A stretch of 64,000 bases of DNA, taken from an uncultured Clostridia bacterium (GTDB lineage: Bacteria > Bacillota > Clostridia > Oscillospirales > Ruminococcaceae). How positions within the stretch are numbered: the stretch's first letter is position 1; each line of letters starts with the position of its first letter. A program made the translations under genes and the position numbers. Shown piece by piece: positions 16,479 through 25,745 of the stretch. The notes under the pieces are model-generated. The model did not search any database and was not told the origin of the DNA. It saw nothing but the letters and a program-made list of their open reading frames with translations. The stretch covers positions 33,691-97,690 of the forward strand of contig CALXBH010000043.1 in assembly GCA_944386475.1 (NCBI GenBank). Direction: 5' to 3'.

Positions 16479-19400
16479 ATGAAACGGTCTGCTTTTAGAA
16501 GGGCGATATCCCTTGCCCTATCGCTGTTAATCGGCTGCAGCGGTTTTTCGTATGCGATTGCCGCCAATGAAAACAGGGAGGGAAAAACAGCAAACATGTT
16601 AAACAATCTATCAGGGGCAGCAATCCCCAGCGCCATGATGCGCGTTTCGGCTAATTCTTCCAACGGAAGCTATCCGCCGTCCAATGCCATTGACGGCGAC
16701 ACCGGCACCATCTGGCATTCGGAATGGACGCCGGAAAACGTGCCGTTTCCCCACATCTTTACCATCAGCTTAAGTAAAAAGTTGACACTAGACAGCCTGT
16801 CCATTTTGCCGCGGCAGGATGCCGACGCCGGAAAAACCACTTCCGGGCAGATATACGCCGGCGACTCGCTGGACGATATGACGATGGTCACTGCCTTCAC
16901 CGGGGATACCAGCCGGAATGCCACTGTGGTAGACCTGAGCGGCGTTCAGGCTAAATACATCCAGATTTACTCGCTGGCTGCTAACAGCGCCAATACAGCC
17001 ATCGCCGAGATTACCTTGACCACCTCGGAACAGTCGGCTGTTCAGGCGTTCAGCGAATATCTTACAGCGGAAAACCTGCTTCAAAAAGCCGTCGCCGGCG
17101 ATCATGTAGGCGAATACGACCAGGCCGACATCGACGCTTTTCGGACACAGGTAGACGGTTTTCTGGCAGAGCTGGAGGACGAGTCCTTATCCGAACAGGA
17201 TTATCTGGAGCTAAGTGAACGAATCAAAGCTGCCTGTGACGCCTTTGCCAGCAAAGCGAAATCCTATGGCAAAGAGGATTTGCAGTCTTTTATGGAACAG
17301 CTCAAACAGCTCAAAGAGGAAGCTATCCCGCAGGCAGACCGGGATGCCGCCGAGGCCCTGCTCATTAAGGCCCAAGAGGTATACGCGGATCCGGACGCCT
17401 CTAAACAAGCGGTTCAGGATATGGCCGTCGACCTGCTGGAGCTAATCAATGTTCTCAGCGCTGCCGCTCAGGGCGCTTGCAGCCTGGCGGGCGAATGGGA
17501 GTTCGCTTTAAACGCTTATAACGGCGGAACCGATTTTTCCGGAACCGTCAGCCTTCCCGGCACCCTGGATACCAATAAACAGGGAACCTATAACGGGAGC
17601 AACGACATCGAACGGTTAAGCCGGCTGTATAAATACACCGGGCCTGCCACCTATCAAAAAGAATGGTATATCAGCGAGCAGTGGGCCGGAAAATCCGTCA
17701 CCCTGTATATGGAACGCTCCCGGGAAACCCGCGTATGGGTCAACGGCACCGAGGTGACATCCGATGATCGGAGTATCCTGCCGGTATCGCAAAGCTATGA
17801 TATTACAAATAGTTTAAAATTTGGGCAGTATAACACCATCGCCATCCAGGTGGACAATTCCTATTCGGATCTCCCGGCAGAGTCGATTTTACGCTCCCAC
17901 ATGGCGGCCGACGAAACCCAGACCAACTGGAACGGCATTGTAGGAGACTTTGAGCTGCAAATTAACGACAAGGTCTTTATTGATGATCTGCGGGTATATC
18001 CCAATGAGGATCTTACAAGCGTTAAAGTGGAAGCCGATGTCACAAACACCTCTGACGCGGCGTATACAGGTGTTTTGACCTTCAGCTGCCCGGATACGGA
18101 AAAACGCACGGTCTCGGTCGCCCTCGCCCCAGGGGAGAGCAAAACGTTTACTGTCTCGGATTACGCCATGCCGGAAAACGTCAAATTGTGGAGCGAATTT
18201 GACACCCCGCTCTATGAGATGGCCGCCTCCCTTGACAGCGGCAGCACTACCACCCAGACCTTCGGCATGCGCTATTTCAGCAAAGGGGAGGACGGAACTT
18301 CCCTGACCATCAACGGGGCAGAGGTCTTTTTACGGGGTGAAACAAACTGTGCTGTGTTCCCCATCACCGGTTACGCGCCCATGGATGAGGCGGATTGGGA
18401 GGAACTGTTCACCGTTTACCAGTCCTATGGAATAAACTTCGTTCGGTTCCACAGCTGGTGCCCGCCTGACGCGGCTTTCCAAGCGGCGGACAAGCTGGGG
18501 CTTTACTTGCAGCCGGAACTGTCCTGCTGGGACGGCGGCATGCTTGACAACGACGTGAAGAAAAACTATTACTCCAAAGAGGCCCATGCCATCGTAAAAG
18601 AGTACGCGAATCACCCTTCCTTTGTGATGCTCTCCTTTGGAAACGAGCTGTCTTACTCCACGGAAAACTATCAGTACGCCGACCAGCTGATCGGAGATCT
18701 AAAGCAGCAAGACCCCACCAGGCTGTATGCGCCGGGCTCCAACGTCGGTTTTGGCGGAACCACCCCAAGCTCCAATACGGATTTCTATACCGCGCAGCAG
18801 TTTGCCAACATACAGGCCCGCGGCTCCTACGGCGGACTGGACGGCTTTGTCAATCAGCAAGCCCCCTCCAGCGACGTCAATTATGACGCGGTGATCGAGG
18901 CGCTGGCGGAGTACCATGTGCCCTTCTTCAACTTCGAGGTGGGCCAGTACCAGGTATTCCCCGACGTGCTCACCGAAACCGACCAGTACACCGGTGTCCT
19001 CGCCGCCCGCAATTTTGAGATGATTTTAGATAAGATTGAGGAAAAAGGCCTTTCCGAAGAGGATGTGGAAAATGCCATCAACGCCTCGGGCATGCTCTCC
19101 CGGCTCGCCTATAAAGCGGAGATCGAGGCCGCCCTGCGGACAGAGGATATGAGCGGCATCGCTTTGCTTGGCATCCAGGATTTCTGCGGCCAGGGAACCG
19201 CTTTGGTGGGCATGATGAATGCTCTCGGCGACCCCAAGCCCTATGATTTTGCCGATCCGGAGGAATTCTCTTCCTTCTTTAACCCCACGGTTGTGTTGTT
19301 CGAATCCTCCAAGTTCACCTACAAAAACTCCGAGACGCTCACCGGGAACCTGCTGCTTTCAAACTATTCCCAGGATGATATCAGCGGCGAAATTAAATAT

Positions 19401-21287
19401 CAACTGTCCTCCCAGGACGGCAGTGTGTTCTTTGAAGGCGCCACCGGCGCCGTCAACTTTAAACAGGGCGAACTGACAAACGCCGGCCAGCTGTCGATCC
19501 CCTTAGACGATGTAACCGAACCCACACAGTTTACCTTAACAGTCTCCTGCCTAGATTCCAAAAACAGCTACCACATCTGGGTGTATCCGGACGAAGGCCA
19601 AGCCGACGACGGCGAGGTTTATGTGACGGAATCTTTAGATGATACGGCGCTTTCTGTTCTCCAAAACGGAGGAAGCGTCTTTATCAGCCCCACCGTCGTG
19701 AAAACCTCGATCCCCGACAGCCTGGAAGGCCGGTTTACCACCGCTTTCTGGTCTACCTGGGACACCAGCCAGCCCGGAACCATGGGGCTTTTGCTTGACC
19801 CCTCCCACCCGCTGTTCCAAAAATTCCCCACCGACTATTATTCGGATTACCAGTGGTGGGCGGTATCCCGCTACGGACGCCCCATGAATCTGGAAGCGCT
19901 CACCGGCAAAAACGGTGAAAAAATCGAGCCTGTGGTAAAAGTCCTGGATGGATTTACAAACTTAAACAACCTGGGATTTTTATATGAGGCCAAAGTGGGG
20001 AACGGAAAAATCATGGTTTCCTCCATGAATCTTGAAAACCTGAAATACGAGTATCCGGAAGCCATGGCCCTTCGCAACGCCATTATTAGCTACATGAATT
20101 CGGACGATTTTAATCCGGAAACAGAACTTACTGCCGAACAGATCAACAGCCAGATAAAAGCCTTTACCGGCAACAAGGACAATCTTGCGCTTGGCAAAAA
20201 CGTATTTGAGTCCGATGCCATCAACGCTCCCGAATGGGCGGAGGAAAACCTGGTGGACGGCCTCACCGTATCCAACCAGGACGGCAACGGGATTTACGGA
20301 TATTCCTCTAACGCGGATTATCCTCTCACCCAAACCGACTGCAACGCCGGATTTATTGTGGACTTAGGACGCTCCACCGAATTTAACAGGGTCGTTTTAT
20401 ATCCCCGGACAGATGTGGTGGCCGCCGGCACTACCAACGGCGCGGCCAACTTCCCGCGGACGTTTGAGATTCAGGCGTCGGATGATATCAGTTTTTCCAC
20501 CTACGACGTCCTTTGTTCGCAAACGGATGTTACAACCACTATCGACCAGCCGGTAACCCTGGAATTTGACAGCGTCACCAAGCGGTACATAAGACTGCGG
20601 GTGACCCAAATGGGCATGTCGGATTCAGGGGACCGCGGACGTGTCCAGCTGGCTGAATTTGAAGTGTATAACGACGCGCCGGATCCCATCCCGGTGACAG
20701 GGGTAACCTTAAATCAATCGGAGATCACCTTAAAGGCCGGTGAAAATGCGGCGCTGACAGCTGCCGTGACCCCCGAGGATGCCACAAACAAAACGGTCAC
20801 CTGGAGCAGCAGCGATCAAACCGTGGCGGTCGTGGACCAATCCGGCAATATCAGCGCCCTTTCCGCTGGAACGGCCATTATTCAGGTAACCACAGCAGAG
20901 GGCGGATTTACCGCTCAGTGTACCGTTCATGTAACGGATGAACCCACTGACCCCGGTGATTCCAGCGAGCCCACCGACCCCGGTGACTCCAGCGAGCCCA
21001 CCGATCCCGGCGACTCCAGTGAGCCCACCGATCCCGGCGACTCCAGCGAGCCCACCGATCCCGGCGACTCCAGCGAGCCTGCTGATCCCGGCGACTCCAG
21101 CGAGCCCACCGATCCCGGCGATTCCAGCGAGCCTGCCGACCCCGGCGATTCCAGCGAGCCGAGCAACCCGACCACGGGATCCGGCACCAGCCTGTTCCTC
21201 GGCCTTGCCTCTGTAGTTGTAGTCTGCGGAGCGCTCACAGCTATCCTTCTTTTAGTCAAAAGAAAAAGCCGGATTACCGGAAAATAA
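16479..21287 (+). CDS. Cell-surface glycoside hydrolase family 2 enzyme with F5/8C, Ig-like and sorting signal
   Basis: This 1602-residue secreted enzyme has, in order: a signal peptide (about 1-32, also containing LIGC); an F5/8-type C (discoidin) module (about 45-165); a helical FIVAR-like region (about 185-325); the GH2 jelly-roll and Ig domains (about 330-590); a TIM barrel (about 590-900) with acid/base Glu723 (SFGNELSY) and likely nucleophile Glu820 (FNFEVGQY); a second discoidin module (about 1235-1405); and a Big2 domain (PVTGVTLNQSEITLKAG). An EPTDPGDSS repeat linker leads to an NPTTG motif (1563-1567), one membrane helix and a basic tail. It is probably anchored to the wall by a sortase. 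Substrate specificity (beta-galactoside, glucuronide or other) cannot be read from the sequence. ACAGGAGGTG precedes ATG 16479. Confidence 0.92.
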   Translation: MKRSAFRRAISLALSLLIGCSGFSYAIAANENREGKTANMLNNLSGAAIPSAMMRVSANSSNGSYPPSNAIDGDTGTIWHSEWTPENVPFPHIFTISLSKKLTLDSLSILPRQDADAGKTTSGQIYAGDSLDDMTMVTAFTGDTSRNATVVDLSGVQAKYIQIYSLAANSANTAIAEITLTTSEQSAVQAFSEYLTAENLLQKAVAGDHVGEYDQADIDAFRTQVDGFLAELEDESLSEQDYLELSERIKAACDAFASKAKSYGKEDLQSFMEQLKQLKEEAIPQADRDAAEALLIKAQEVYADPDASKQAVQDMAVDLLELINVLSAAAQGACSLAGEWEFALNAYNGGTDFSGTVSLPGTLDTNKQGTYNGSNDIERLSRLYKYTGPATYQKEWYISEQWAGKSVTLYMERSRETRVWVNGTEVTSDDRSILPVSQSYDITNSLKFGQYNTIAIQVDNSYSDLPAESILRSHMAADETQTNWNGIVGDFELQINDKVFIDDLRVYPNEDLTSVKVEADVTNTSDAAYTGVLTFSCPDTEKRTVSVALAPGESKTFTVSDYAMPENVKLWSEFDTPLYEMAASLDSGSTTTQTFGMRYFSKGEDGTSLTINGAEVFLRGETNCAVFPITGYAPMDEADWEELFTVYQSYGINFVRFHSWCPPDAAFQAADKLGLYLQPELSCWDGGMLDNDVKKNYYSKEAHAIVKEYANHPSFVMLSFGNELSYSTENYQYADQLIGDLKQQDPTRLYAPGSNVGFGGTTPSSNTDFYTAQQFANIQARGSYGGLDGFVNQQAPSSDVNYDAVIEALAEYHVPFFNFEVGQYQVFPDVLTETDQYTGVLAARNFEMILDKIEEKGLSEEDVENAINASGMLSRLAYKAEIEAALRTEDMSGIALLGIQDFCGQGTALVGMMNALGDPKPYDFADPEEFSSFFNPTVVLFESSKFTYKNSETLTGNLLLSNYSQDDISGEIKYQLSSQDGSVFFEGATGAVNFKQGELTNAGQLSIPLDDVTEPTQFTLTVSCLDSKNSYHIWVYPDEGQADDGEVYVTESLDDTALSVLQNGGSVFISPTVVKTSIPDSLEGRFTTAFWSTWDTSQPGTMGLLLDPSHPLFQKFPTDYYSDYQWWAVSRYGRPMNLEALTGKNGEKIEPVVKVLDGFTNLNNLGFLYEAKVGNGKIMVSSMNLENLKYEYPEAMALRNAIISYMNSDDFNPETELTAEQINSQIKAFTGNKDNLALGKNVFESDAINAPEWAEENLVDGLTVSNQDGNGIYGYSSNADYPLTQTDCNAGFIVDLGRSTEFNRVVLYPRTDVVAAGTTNGAANFPRTFEIQASDDISFSTYDVLCSQTDVTTTIDQPVTLEFDSVTKRYIRLRVTQMGMSDSGDRGRVQLAEFEVYNDAPDPIPVTGVTLNQSEITLKAGENAALTAAVTPEDATNKTVTWSSSDQTVAVVDQSGNISALSAGTAIIQVTTAEGGFTAQCTVHVTDEPTDPGDSSEPTDPGDSSEPTDPGDSSEPTDPGDSSEPTDPGDSSEPADPGDSSEPTDPGDSSEPADPGDSSEPSNPTTGSGTSLFLGLASVVVVCGALTAILLLVKRKSRITGK
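20940..21155 (+). repeat. 27-bp tandem repeats coding for EP(T/A)DPGDSS linker
   Basis: Eight consecutive 27-bp units encode a proline/acid-rich wall-spanning linker in the GH2 protein. Units differ mainly at synonymous third positions and at Thr/Ala in position 3. Copy number is likely to vary between strains. Confidence 0.95.
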
Positions 21288-21309
21288 TACAAAACAAACG
21301 AACTAAAGC

Positions 21310-21354
21310 AAAAAGGACTGCCTCAAAACGAAAGTTTTGAGGCAGTCCTTTTTT
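21310..21354. terminator. Intrinsic terminator after the GH2 gene
   Basis: AAAAAGGACTGCCTCAAAAC pairs with GTTTTGAGGCAGTCCTTTTT around a short loop. It can act on both converging genes. Confidence 0.88.
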
Positions 21355-21383
21355 AGATGCAGGCCCGCTATAGAGACTTCCTG

Positions 21384-21984
21384 TCACGATTCCGGAACCG
21401 CTTTTTGCCGGCGGCGTTTTAACAGCCAAAACAGTGTTGCCGCAGCGATCACAGCGCCGCAGGTCCCCGCGATGATATCCCACATGGTGTCGTCCAAACT
21501 CCCCAGCTGGGAATCAAGTCCTAACACATGGTCGGCAAAAAACTCATAGATCTCCCACAGCCCTGCACAGGCGGTGGAGAAAAAGAAACTGAACGCCACC
21601 GGCAATATGAGCGGCAGATCTTCCCCCCCGCCGGCGCCGGAGGATCAGGGAATACAAATACTGGCCGATGTATACCAGCATCACCCCACTGCCCAGATGC
21701 ACCACAACGTCATACCAGGAGACATTGTCATAAAGGTTTAGCATCATGCCGCCGTACTGGGCGAACAGCAAAAAGATAAAAACCGTCACATACTGGGGCA
21801 GAGGCACCCAACAGATAACCACATTGAGCGCTACCGCCGTCCCCAGCACCACAAGCAGGTTAAAGGGGTCTACAACGTGAAAGAAAAGCCGGTCGATCAA
21901 AAAGGAGATCAAGACAAACCCGTAATAAGGCAAGGTCAGCAAAATCCGGCCTTTTAAAGAACGGCTAAAAGTATTCGTAGGCAA
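21384..21984 (-). pseudogene. DUF2238/YjdF-like membrane protein, frameshifted at a G7 run
   Basis: Two overlapping frames together give one membrane protein of about 199 residues. The first part (from TTG 21984, after AGGAGGAG) carries HLGSGVMLVYIGQYLYSLILRRRRGG. The second carries AFSFFFSTACAGLWEIYEFF and LDDTMWDIIAGTCGAVI, the signature end of DUF2238/YjdF proteins. The frames join at a run of seven C on the plus strand (21623-21629). Removing one base restores an unbroken protein reading GGEDLPLILPVAFS. This could be a true frameshift, a phase-variable tract, or a sequencing error. The function of the family is unknown. Confidence 0.75.
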
Positions 21985-22014
21985 AATCGCTCCTCCTTTT
22001 CCCCCACCCGGCGG

Positions 22015-22425
22015 TTACCGTCCCGCCAGAAAGGGCTTTGCTTTGTTGACTAGCTGTTTATCGTTATCATAACTGAGGATTTCGTGCACCCGCCCCAGTT
22101 CCACCCAGCGGATCTGGGAAATCTCTTCTTCCTGGGGAACATAGTCAAAATTTTTCGCCTTGGCTAAAAAATAAACCACGTCCTTTTGGGTATCCTTTTT
22201 GGGAGAATAGGACACAATCTCCCGGAAGGTGGGGTCGATAATCACCTCAATGCCCGTTTCCTCCCGGATCTCCCGCTCAGCGGTTTGCAGCTCGGTCTCC
22301 CCGGCCTCCACATGGCCTTTGGGGAACGACCAGTGTCCGCCGTTGGCGTGCTTAATTAAAAGCAGTTCGGTATTGCCGTGAAATTTGCGGTATACAATCG
22401 CGCCGCAGGACTTCTCAAAATTCAT
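22015..22425 (-). CDS. Nudix hydrolase, Ap4A-hydrolase-like
   Basis: This 136-residue protein has a complete Nudix box (GHVEAGETELQTAEREIREETGIEV, residues about 39-61) after an N-terminal SCGAIVYR typical of asymmetric bis(5'-nucleosyl)-tetraphosphatases. It would cleave a nucleoside diphosphate-linked substrate. The family level is sure; the substrate is inferred. It is 30 bp upstream of the frameshifted DUF2238 gene on the same strand. Confidence 0.88.
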   Translation of the reverse strand: MNFEKSCGAIVYRKFHGNTELLLIKHANGGHWSFPKGHVEAGETELQTAEREIREETGIEVIIDPTFREIVSYSPKKDTQKDVVYFLAKAKNFDYVPQEEEISQIRWVELGRVHEILSYDNDKQLVNKAKPFLAGR

Positions 22426-22579
22426 ACTGCTCGCACCTTTCTGATAGAAGTAATCTTTTTTATTTTATCATATTCCTGCGGAAAAATCTCTTTTTTTACA
22501 AAAAATTCAGAAACGACGAAACTGCCGGACAGCTTTCCTGGATTTGTTAAACAACGCCGGCAAAAAAGAAAGCCTGGCA

Positions 22580-22744
22580 TTAAGCCAGGCCGCAGTCGTT
22601 ATAATCTTTCCATTTTTCCCGGTGCTGATGGTCGTTGTAAACCCGTATGACAAAATAAGCGATCGTGGTTGCCACGGCGGCAACCCCCAGCAACACAGTA
22701 ATAATCGAAATATATCCGTTGTTTTTCGGCTGTAAATTTTTCAA
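22580..22744 (-). CDS. Single-helix small membrane protein
   Basis: This 54-residue protein has one hydrophobic helix (SIITVLLGVAAVATTIAYFV, about 12-31) and a charged tail. It probably starts at TTG 22744, placed 5-6 nt after a strong GGGAGGTGG. In-frame ATGs at 22798 and 22795 have no ribosome site. It is not recognised as a family. It sits alone between a Nudix gene and rpsT. Confidence 0.55.
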   Translation of the reverse strand: MKNLQPKNNGYISIITVLLGVAAVATTIAYFVIRVYNDHQHREKWKDYNDCGLA

Positions 22745-22886
22745 CTTTGCCACCTCCCGGAAAAAACTCGCAGCATTCTGTTGTTTATTATTCATCATAT
22801 ACGATTTTTCCCACAAAGTCAACCGATAAACTAGCAATTGTAAGAAATTCGTCATCCTTAGCTTTCCCGGAAATAGCGATACAATG

Positions 22887-22924
22887 AAAAAAGCAATTCC
22901 CCAGAGGTTGGAGGGAATTGCTTT
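22887..22924 (-). terminator. rpsT terminator
   Basis: On the minus strand AAAGCAATTCC pairs with GGAATTGCTTT, followed by TTTTTT, 17 nt after the rpsT stop. Confidence 0.85.
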
Positions 22925-22940
22925 CAAACATCTTTTGGGC

Positions 22941-23198
22941 TTATGCGTTCTGCAACTTTTTCGCCAGCTGCGATTTTTTTCTGGCCGCCGCATTTTTATG
23001 GAACAGACCCTTAGCACACGCCTGATCGATGGTCTTGAACGCCTGGTTGACCGCAGCCTGCTTGTCAGCAGCGCCGGCCTCAATGGCTTTGTTCGCCTTT
23101 TTCACCATCGTCTTCAGGTTGGAACTCATCGCTTTGTTGCGCATGGTTTTGGTTTTGATGACCTTAACACGTTTTTTCGCTGATTTAATGTTGGGCAT
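22941..23198 (-). CDS. rpsT: 30S ribosomal protein S20
   Basis: This 85-residue, lysine-rich helical protein binds 16S rRNA (MPNIKSAKKRVKVIKTKTMR; AFKTIDQACAKGLFHKNAAARKKSQL). GAAGGAGGTG selects ATG 23198 over an upstream in-frame start. It is divergent from gpr, the arrangement of neighbours known from Bacillus and Clostridia. Confidence 0.96.
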   Translation of the reverse strand: MPNIKSAKKRVKVIKTKTMRNKAMSSNLKTMVKKANKAIEAGAADKQAAVNQAFKTIDQACAKGLFHKNAAARKKSQLAKKLQNA

Positions 23199-23332
23199 TC
23201 GTGGCACCTCCTTCACATAAAGCCGGATGTATCTGCACAAAATAGCATTAGTTTAAAATCCACCGTGAAAAATTGGCCGGGAAAGCGGGTTATCTTTCCA
23301 GCCAGAGACACGATCACAGCGGCTGTCATACT

Positions 23333-23379
23333 ATGACGCTGGCATATATGACACTGGCATACCATGACAGTGCTTATAA
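23333..23379. repeat. 15-bp tandem repeats between rpsT and gpr
   Basis: ATGACGCTGGCATAT (23333-23347) is followed at once by ATGACACTGGCATAC (23348-23362), then by a diverged third copy (ATGACAGTGCTTATA, 23364-23378). CATACTA at 23327-23333 and CATACCA at 23358-23364 resemble forespore (sigma-G) -10 boxes, but no matching -35 box was found. It could be an operator array or promoter region for gpr. Confidence 0.6.
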
Positions 23380-23454
23380 TGATACCATTTTCACCCGCAA
23401 ATTGCAAGAGGTTTTCTAAACAAAATTTCCATAAAACCCAAGGAGGCGCTTGTG

Positions 23455-24324
23455 ATGAATATACGAACCGACCTGGCCCTGGAACGGGTAGAAGTATTAA
23501 GCGGCCAGATCCCCCCGGGGGTCACCCGGCAGCAGCACCGCCGGGGAGATGTAACCGTCACCCGGATTATTGTAGAGGATGCGTGCGGTGCCAAGGCTCT
23601 GCAAAAACCGCCGGGCAGCTATGTCACCCTGGATTACCGGCCGTTTCAAACAATTACCAACCGGCTGGAGGAAGAGGTGGAAGCCGCCGCCGAAGAAATC
23701 CGCTCCTTTCTCCCGGAAAAGGGGTTGGTGCTCTGCGTGGGGCTGGGGAACGCCGACATCACCCCGGACACCATCGGCCCCTTGACCGCCGCCTCCATTT
23801 TGGCCACCCGCCACATCATGGGGGAAGTAGCCAAGTCGGCGGGTCTTGAAGGCCTGCGGCCGGTGGCGGCCCTTTCCCCCGGTGTGTTGGGGCAGACCGG
23901 CATCGAAACCGCTGAGATCATCCAGGGGGTCTGCCGGGAGCTAAAGCCCTGCGCGGTTATCGCTGTGGATGCGTTAGCTTCCCGCAGTGTGGAGCGCTTG
24001 GGCTGCACCGTACAGATTTCCGACACAGGGATCACCCCCGGCTCGGGGGTGCAAAACGCCCGCAAGGCCCTGAATAAAGAGGCCTTGGGCGTCCCGGTAG
24101 TGGCCATCGGCGTTCCCACCGTGGTGGACATGGCCACCATTGCCTACGACCTGTGGGAAGGAAAGGAAGAAGGCAAGATTTCTGAACGGGGGCAGACCAT
24201 GATGGTCACACCCCGGGAGATCGACCTCATCGCCGAACAGGCCTCCAAACTGCTGGCCTTTTCCATCAACCGCGCTTTGCAGCCCCAGCTGACCTTTGAG
24301 GAACTTTCTTCCCTGGTGTCTTAA
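23455..24324 (+). CDS. gpr: Germination protease GPR
   Basis: This protease degrades small acid-soluble spore proteins during germination. The protein has 289 residues. The N-terminus MNIRTDLALE carries the propeptide region near the self-cleavage site, and the body matches the family (LCVGLGNADITPDTIGP, GVLGQTGIETAEI, SDTGITPGSGVQNARK). AGGAGG gives 8-nt spacing to ATG 23455. A GTG one codon earlier is also possible. It is followed by spoIIP, the conserved sporulation pair. Confidence 0.95.
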   Translation: MNIRTDLALERVEVLSGQIPPGVTRQQHRRGDVTVTRIIVEDACGAKALQKPPGSYVTLDYRPFQTITNRLEEEVEAAAEEIRSFLPEKGLVLCVGLGNADITPDTIGPLTAASILATRHIMGEVAKSAGLEGLRPVAALSPGVLGQTGIETAEIIQGVCRELKPCAVIAVDALASRSVERLGCTVQISDTGITPGSGVQNARKALNKEALGVPVVAIGVPTVVDMATIAYDLWEGKEEGKISERGQTMMVTPREIDLIAEQASKLLAFSINRALQPQLTFEELSSLVS

Positions 24325-24469
24325 CAAAGTCACAAAAAATTCATGTTTTCCGCCTTTCCCCGGGCATATATTGGTAAAGACCGGGAGAAAGGCGGTTTTC
24401 TTTTCCCCTTTTACTCCCCGGCTGTCAGGTACAGGATGGATGAGGATTGCCCTCGGGAGGTGCAAAGGT

Positions 24470-25645
24470 TTGAGACGACGCAGAGGACGTCCGGGTGCGC
24501 GGACGAAAAACCGGTATAAAAAGCTGGCGCTCTGCCTGGCGGCGGTGCTGTGCGCCGGCGGGCTTGTAAAACTGATGTTCCTGTCCCTGCCCTATTTAAG
24601 CGCGGCAGCGGAAAAAGCGGCGGTGTTTTCCGCCGCGCTGACTATGCCGGAGGGCGGAAAACATCTGCTGGCCGAGGCTGTTAACGCCGAGCCTTCTTTG
24701 GAGGAGACCTCCTCCCAGGCGGCTTCCTCGGAGGCTGTATCATCGGAAGAAACCTCTTCCGCCGAAGCCTCCAGCGCTGAGATCTCTTCAGCGGAAGCGT
24801 CCTCCGCCGCTTCTTCTCAGGTACAGCAGGAAAAACCCGCCGACGCCGGCACCATTGTGCGCAAAACCTACACCGCCTCGGCCTCCAACATCTTTCTGCC
24901 CCTTCCCGGCGGAGCATTTGTGAAAAACGTCACCAGTTTAAGCGCCGATAAGGTTAAAGAGGCTATGGCGGCCGCACCGGCCTTTACCCTTACCAAAAGC
25001 GACGACCCCCAGGTGCTCATTATGCACACCCACACCACCGAAAGCTATGAACCGGTCACCCGGGACTGGTATGACAAATCCTACAACTCCCGCACCACCG
25101 ACAACAGCAAAAACATGGTGCGGGTGGGGGATGAGATCGAAAAGCAGCTGAAAGCGGCAGGCATCGGGGTGCTCCACGACACCACCCAGCACGACTATCC
25201 CTCCTACACCGGGTCCTATGAACGCTCGGCTGAGACGGTAAAAGGGTACCTGAAAAAATACCCCTCCATCAAGGTGGTGCTGGACGTCCACCGGGACGCC
25301 ATCCAGTCCTCCGACGGCACCCGCACCGCTCCGGTCGCTAAGATAAACGGCAAAAACGCCGCCCAGGTGATGATTATCTCGGGCTGCGACGACGGCACCA
25401 TGAACTACCCCAACTATTTTAAAAACCTAAGCTTTGCCTGCGCCTTGCAGGATCAGCTGGAAAAGGACTACAAGGGGCTCACCCGGCCGCTGTTATTCGA
25501 CTACCGCAAATACAACCAGGATCTGACCACCGGCTCTATCCTGCTGGAAATGGGCTCCAACTCCAACAGTTTGGAGGAAGCCGTTTACACCGGCGAACTG
25601 GTGGGAAAATCGCTCGCCAAGGTGCTGCAAAGTCTGCAAAAATAA
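24470..25645 (+). CDS. spoIIP: Stage II sporulation protein P (cell-wall hydrolase)
   Basis: SpoIIP is the amidase/endopeptidase of the SpoIID-SpoIIM-SpoIIP engulfment machine. The protein has a basic start, one membrane anchor (about 18-45), a Ser/Glu/Ala-rich linker (about 65-130) and the catalytic domain with MHTHTTESY, the LDVHRDA segment and the final LLEMGSNSNSLEEA. The frame is open further upstream, but GGGAGGTGC points to TTG 24470 (391 residues), clear of gpr. The gap to gpr is 145 bp. Confidence 0.93.
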   Translation: MRRRRGRPGARTKNRYKKLALCLAAVLCAGGLVKLMFLSLPYLSAAAEKAAVFSAALTMPEGGKHLLAEAVNAEPSLEETSSQAASSEAVSSEETSSAEASSAEISSAEASSAASSQVQQEKPADAGTIVRKTYTASASNIFLPLPGGAFVKNVTSLSADKVKEAMAAAPAFTLTKSDDPQVLIMHTHTTESYEPVTRDWYDKSYNSRTTDNSKNMVRVGDEIEKQLKAAGIGVLHDTTQHDYPSYTGSYERSAETVKGYLKKYPSIKVVLDVHRDAIQSSDGTRTAPVAKINGKNAAQVMIISGCDDGTMNYPNYFKNLSFACALQDQLEKDYKGLTRPLLFDYRKYNQDLTTGSILLEMGSNSNSLEEAVYTGELVGKSLAKVLQSLQK

Positions 25646-25666
25646 GCGCTCCCCCCTCTCCTTTTG

Positions 25667-25711
25667 CGCCCCGGAAAACGCTGTCAGGTATAAAAGGCGT
25701 TTTCCGGGGCG
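25667..25711. terminator. Strong hairpin after spoIIP
   Basis: Perfect 15-bp arms CGCCCCGGAAAACGC and GCGTTTTCCGGGGCG surround a 15-nt loop. There is no T tract, so the terminator role is not certain. Confidence 0.5.
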
Positions 25712-25745
25712 ATACTGCTATTAGCCCCGGCAAGGAGAGGATATC

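Noticed and set aside
20927..21292. Long minus-strand frame opposite the linker repeats
   Set aside because: It is the antisense shadow of the EPTDPGDSS repeats.
23327..23364. A confident sigma-G promoter for gpr
   Set aside because: CATACTA-like boxes occur, but no TGAATA-type -35 lies at the right distance, so only a candidate region was reported.
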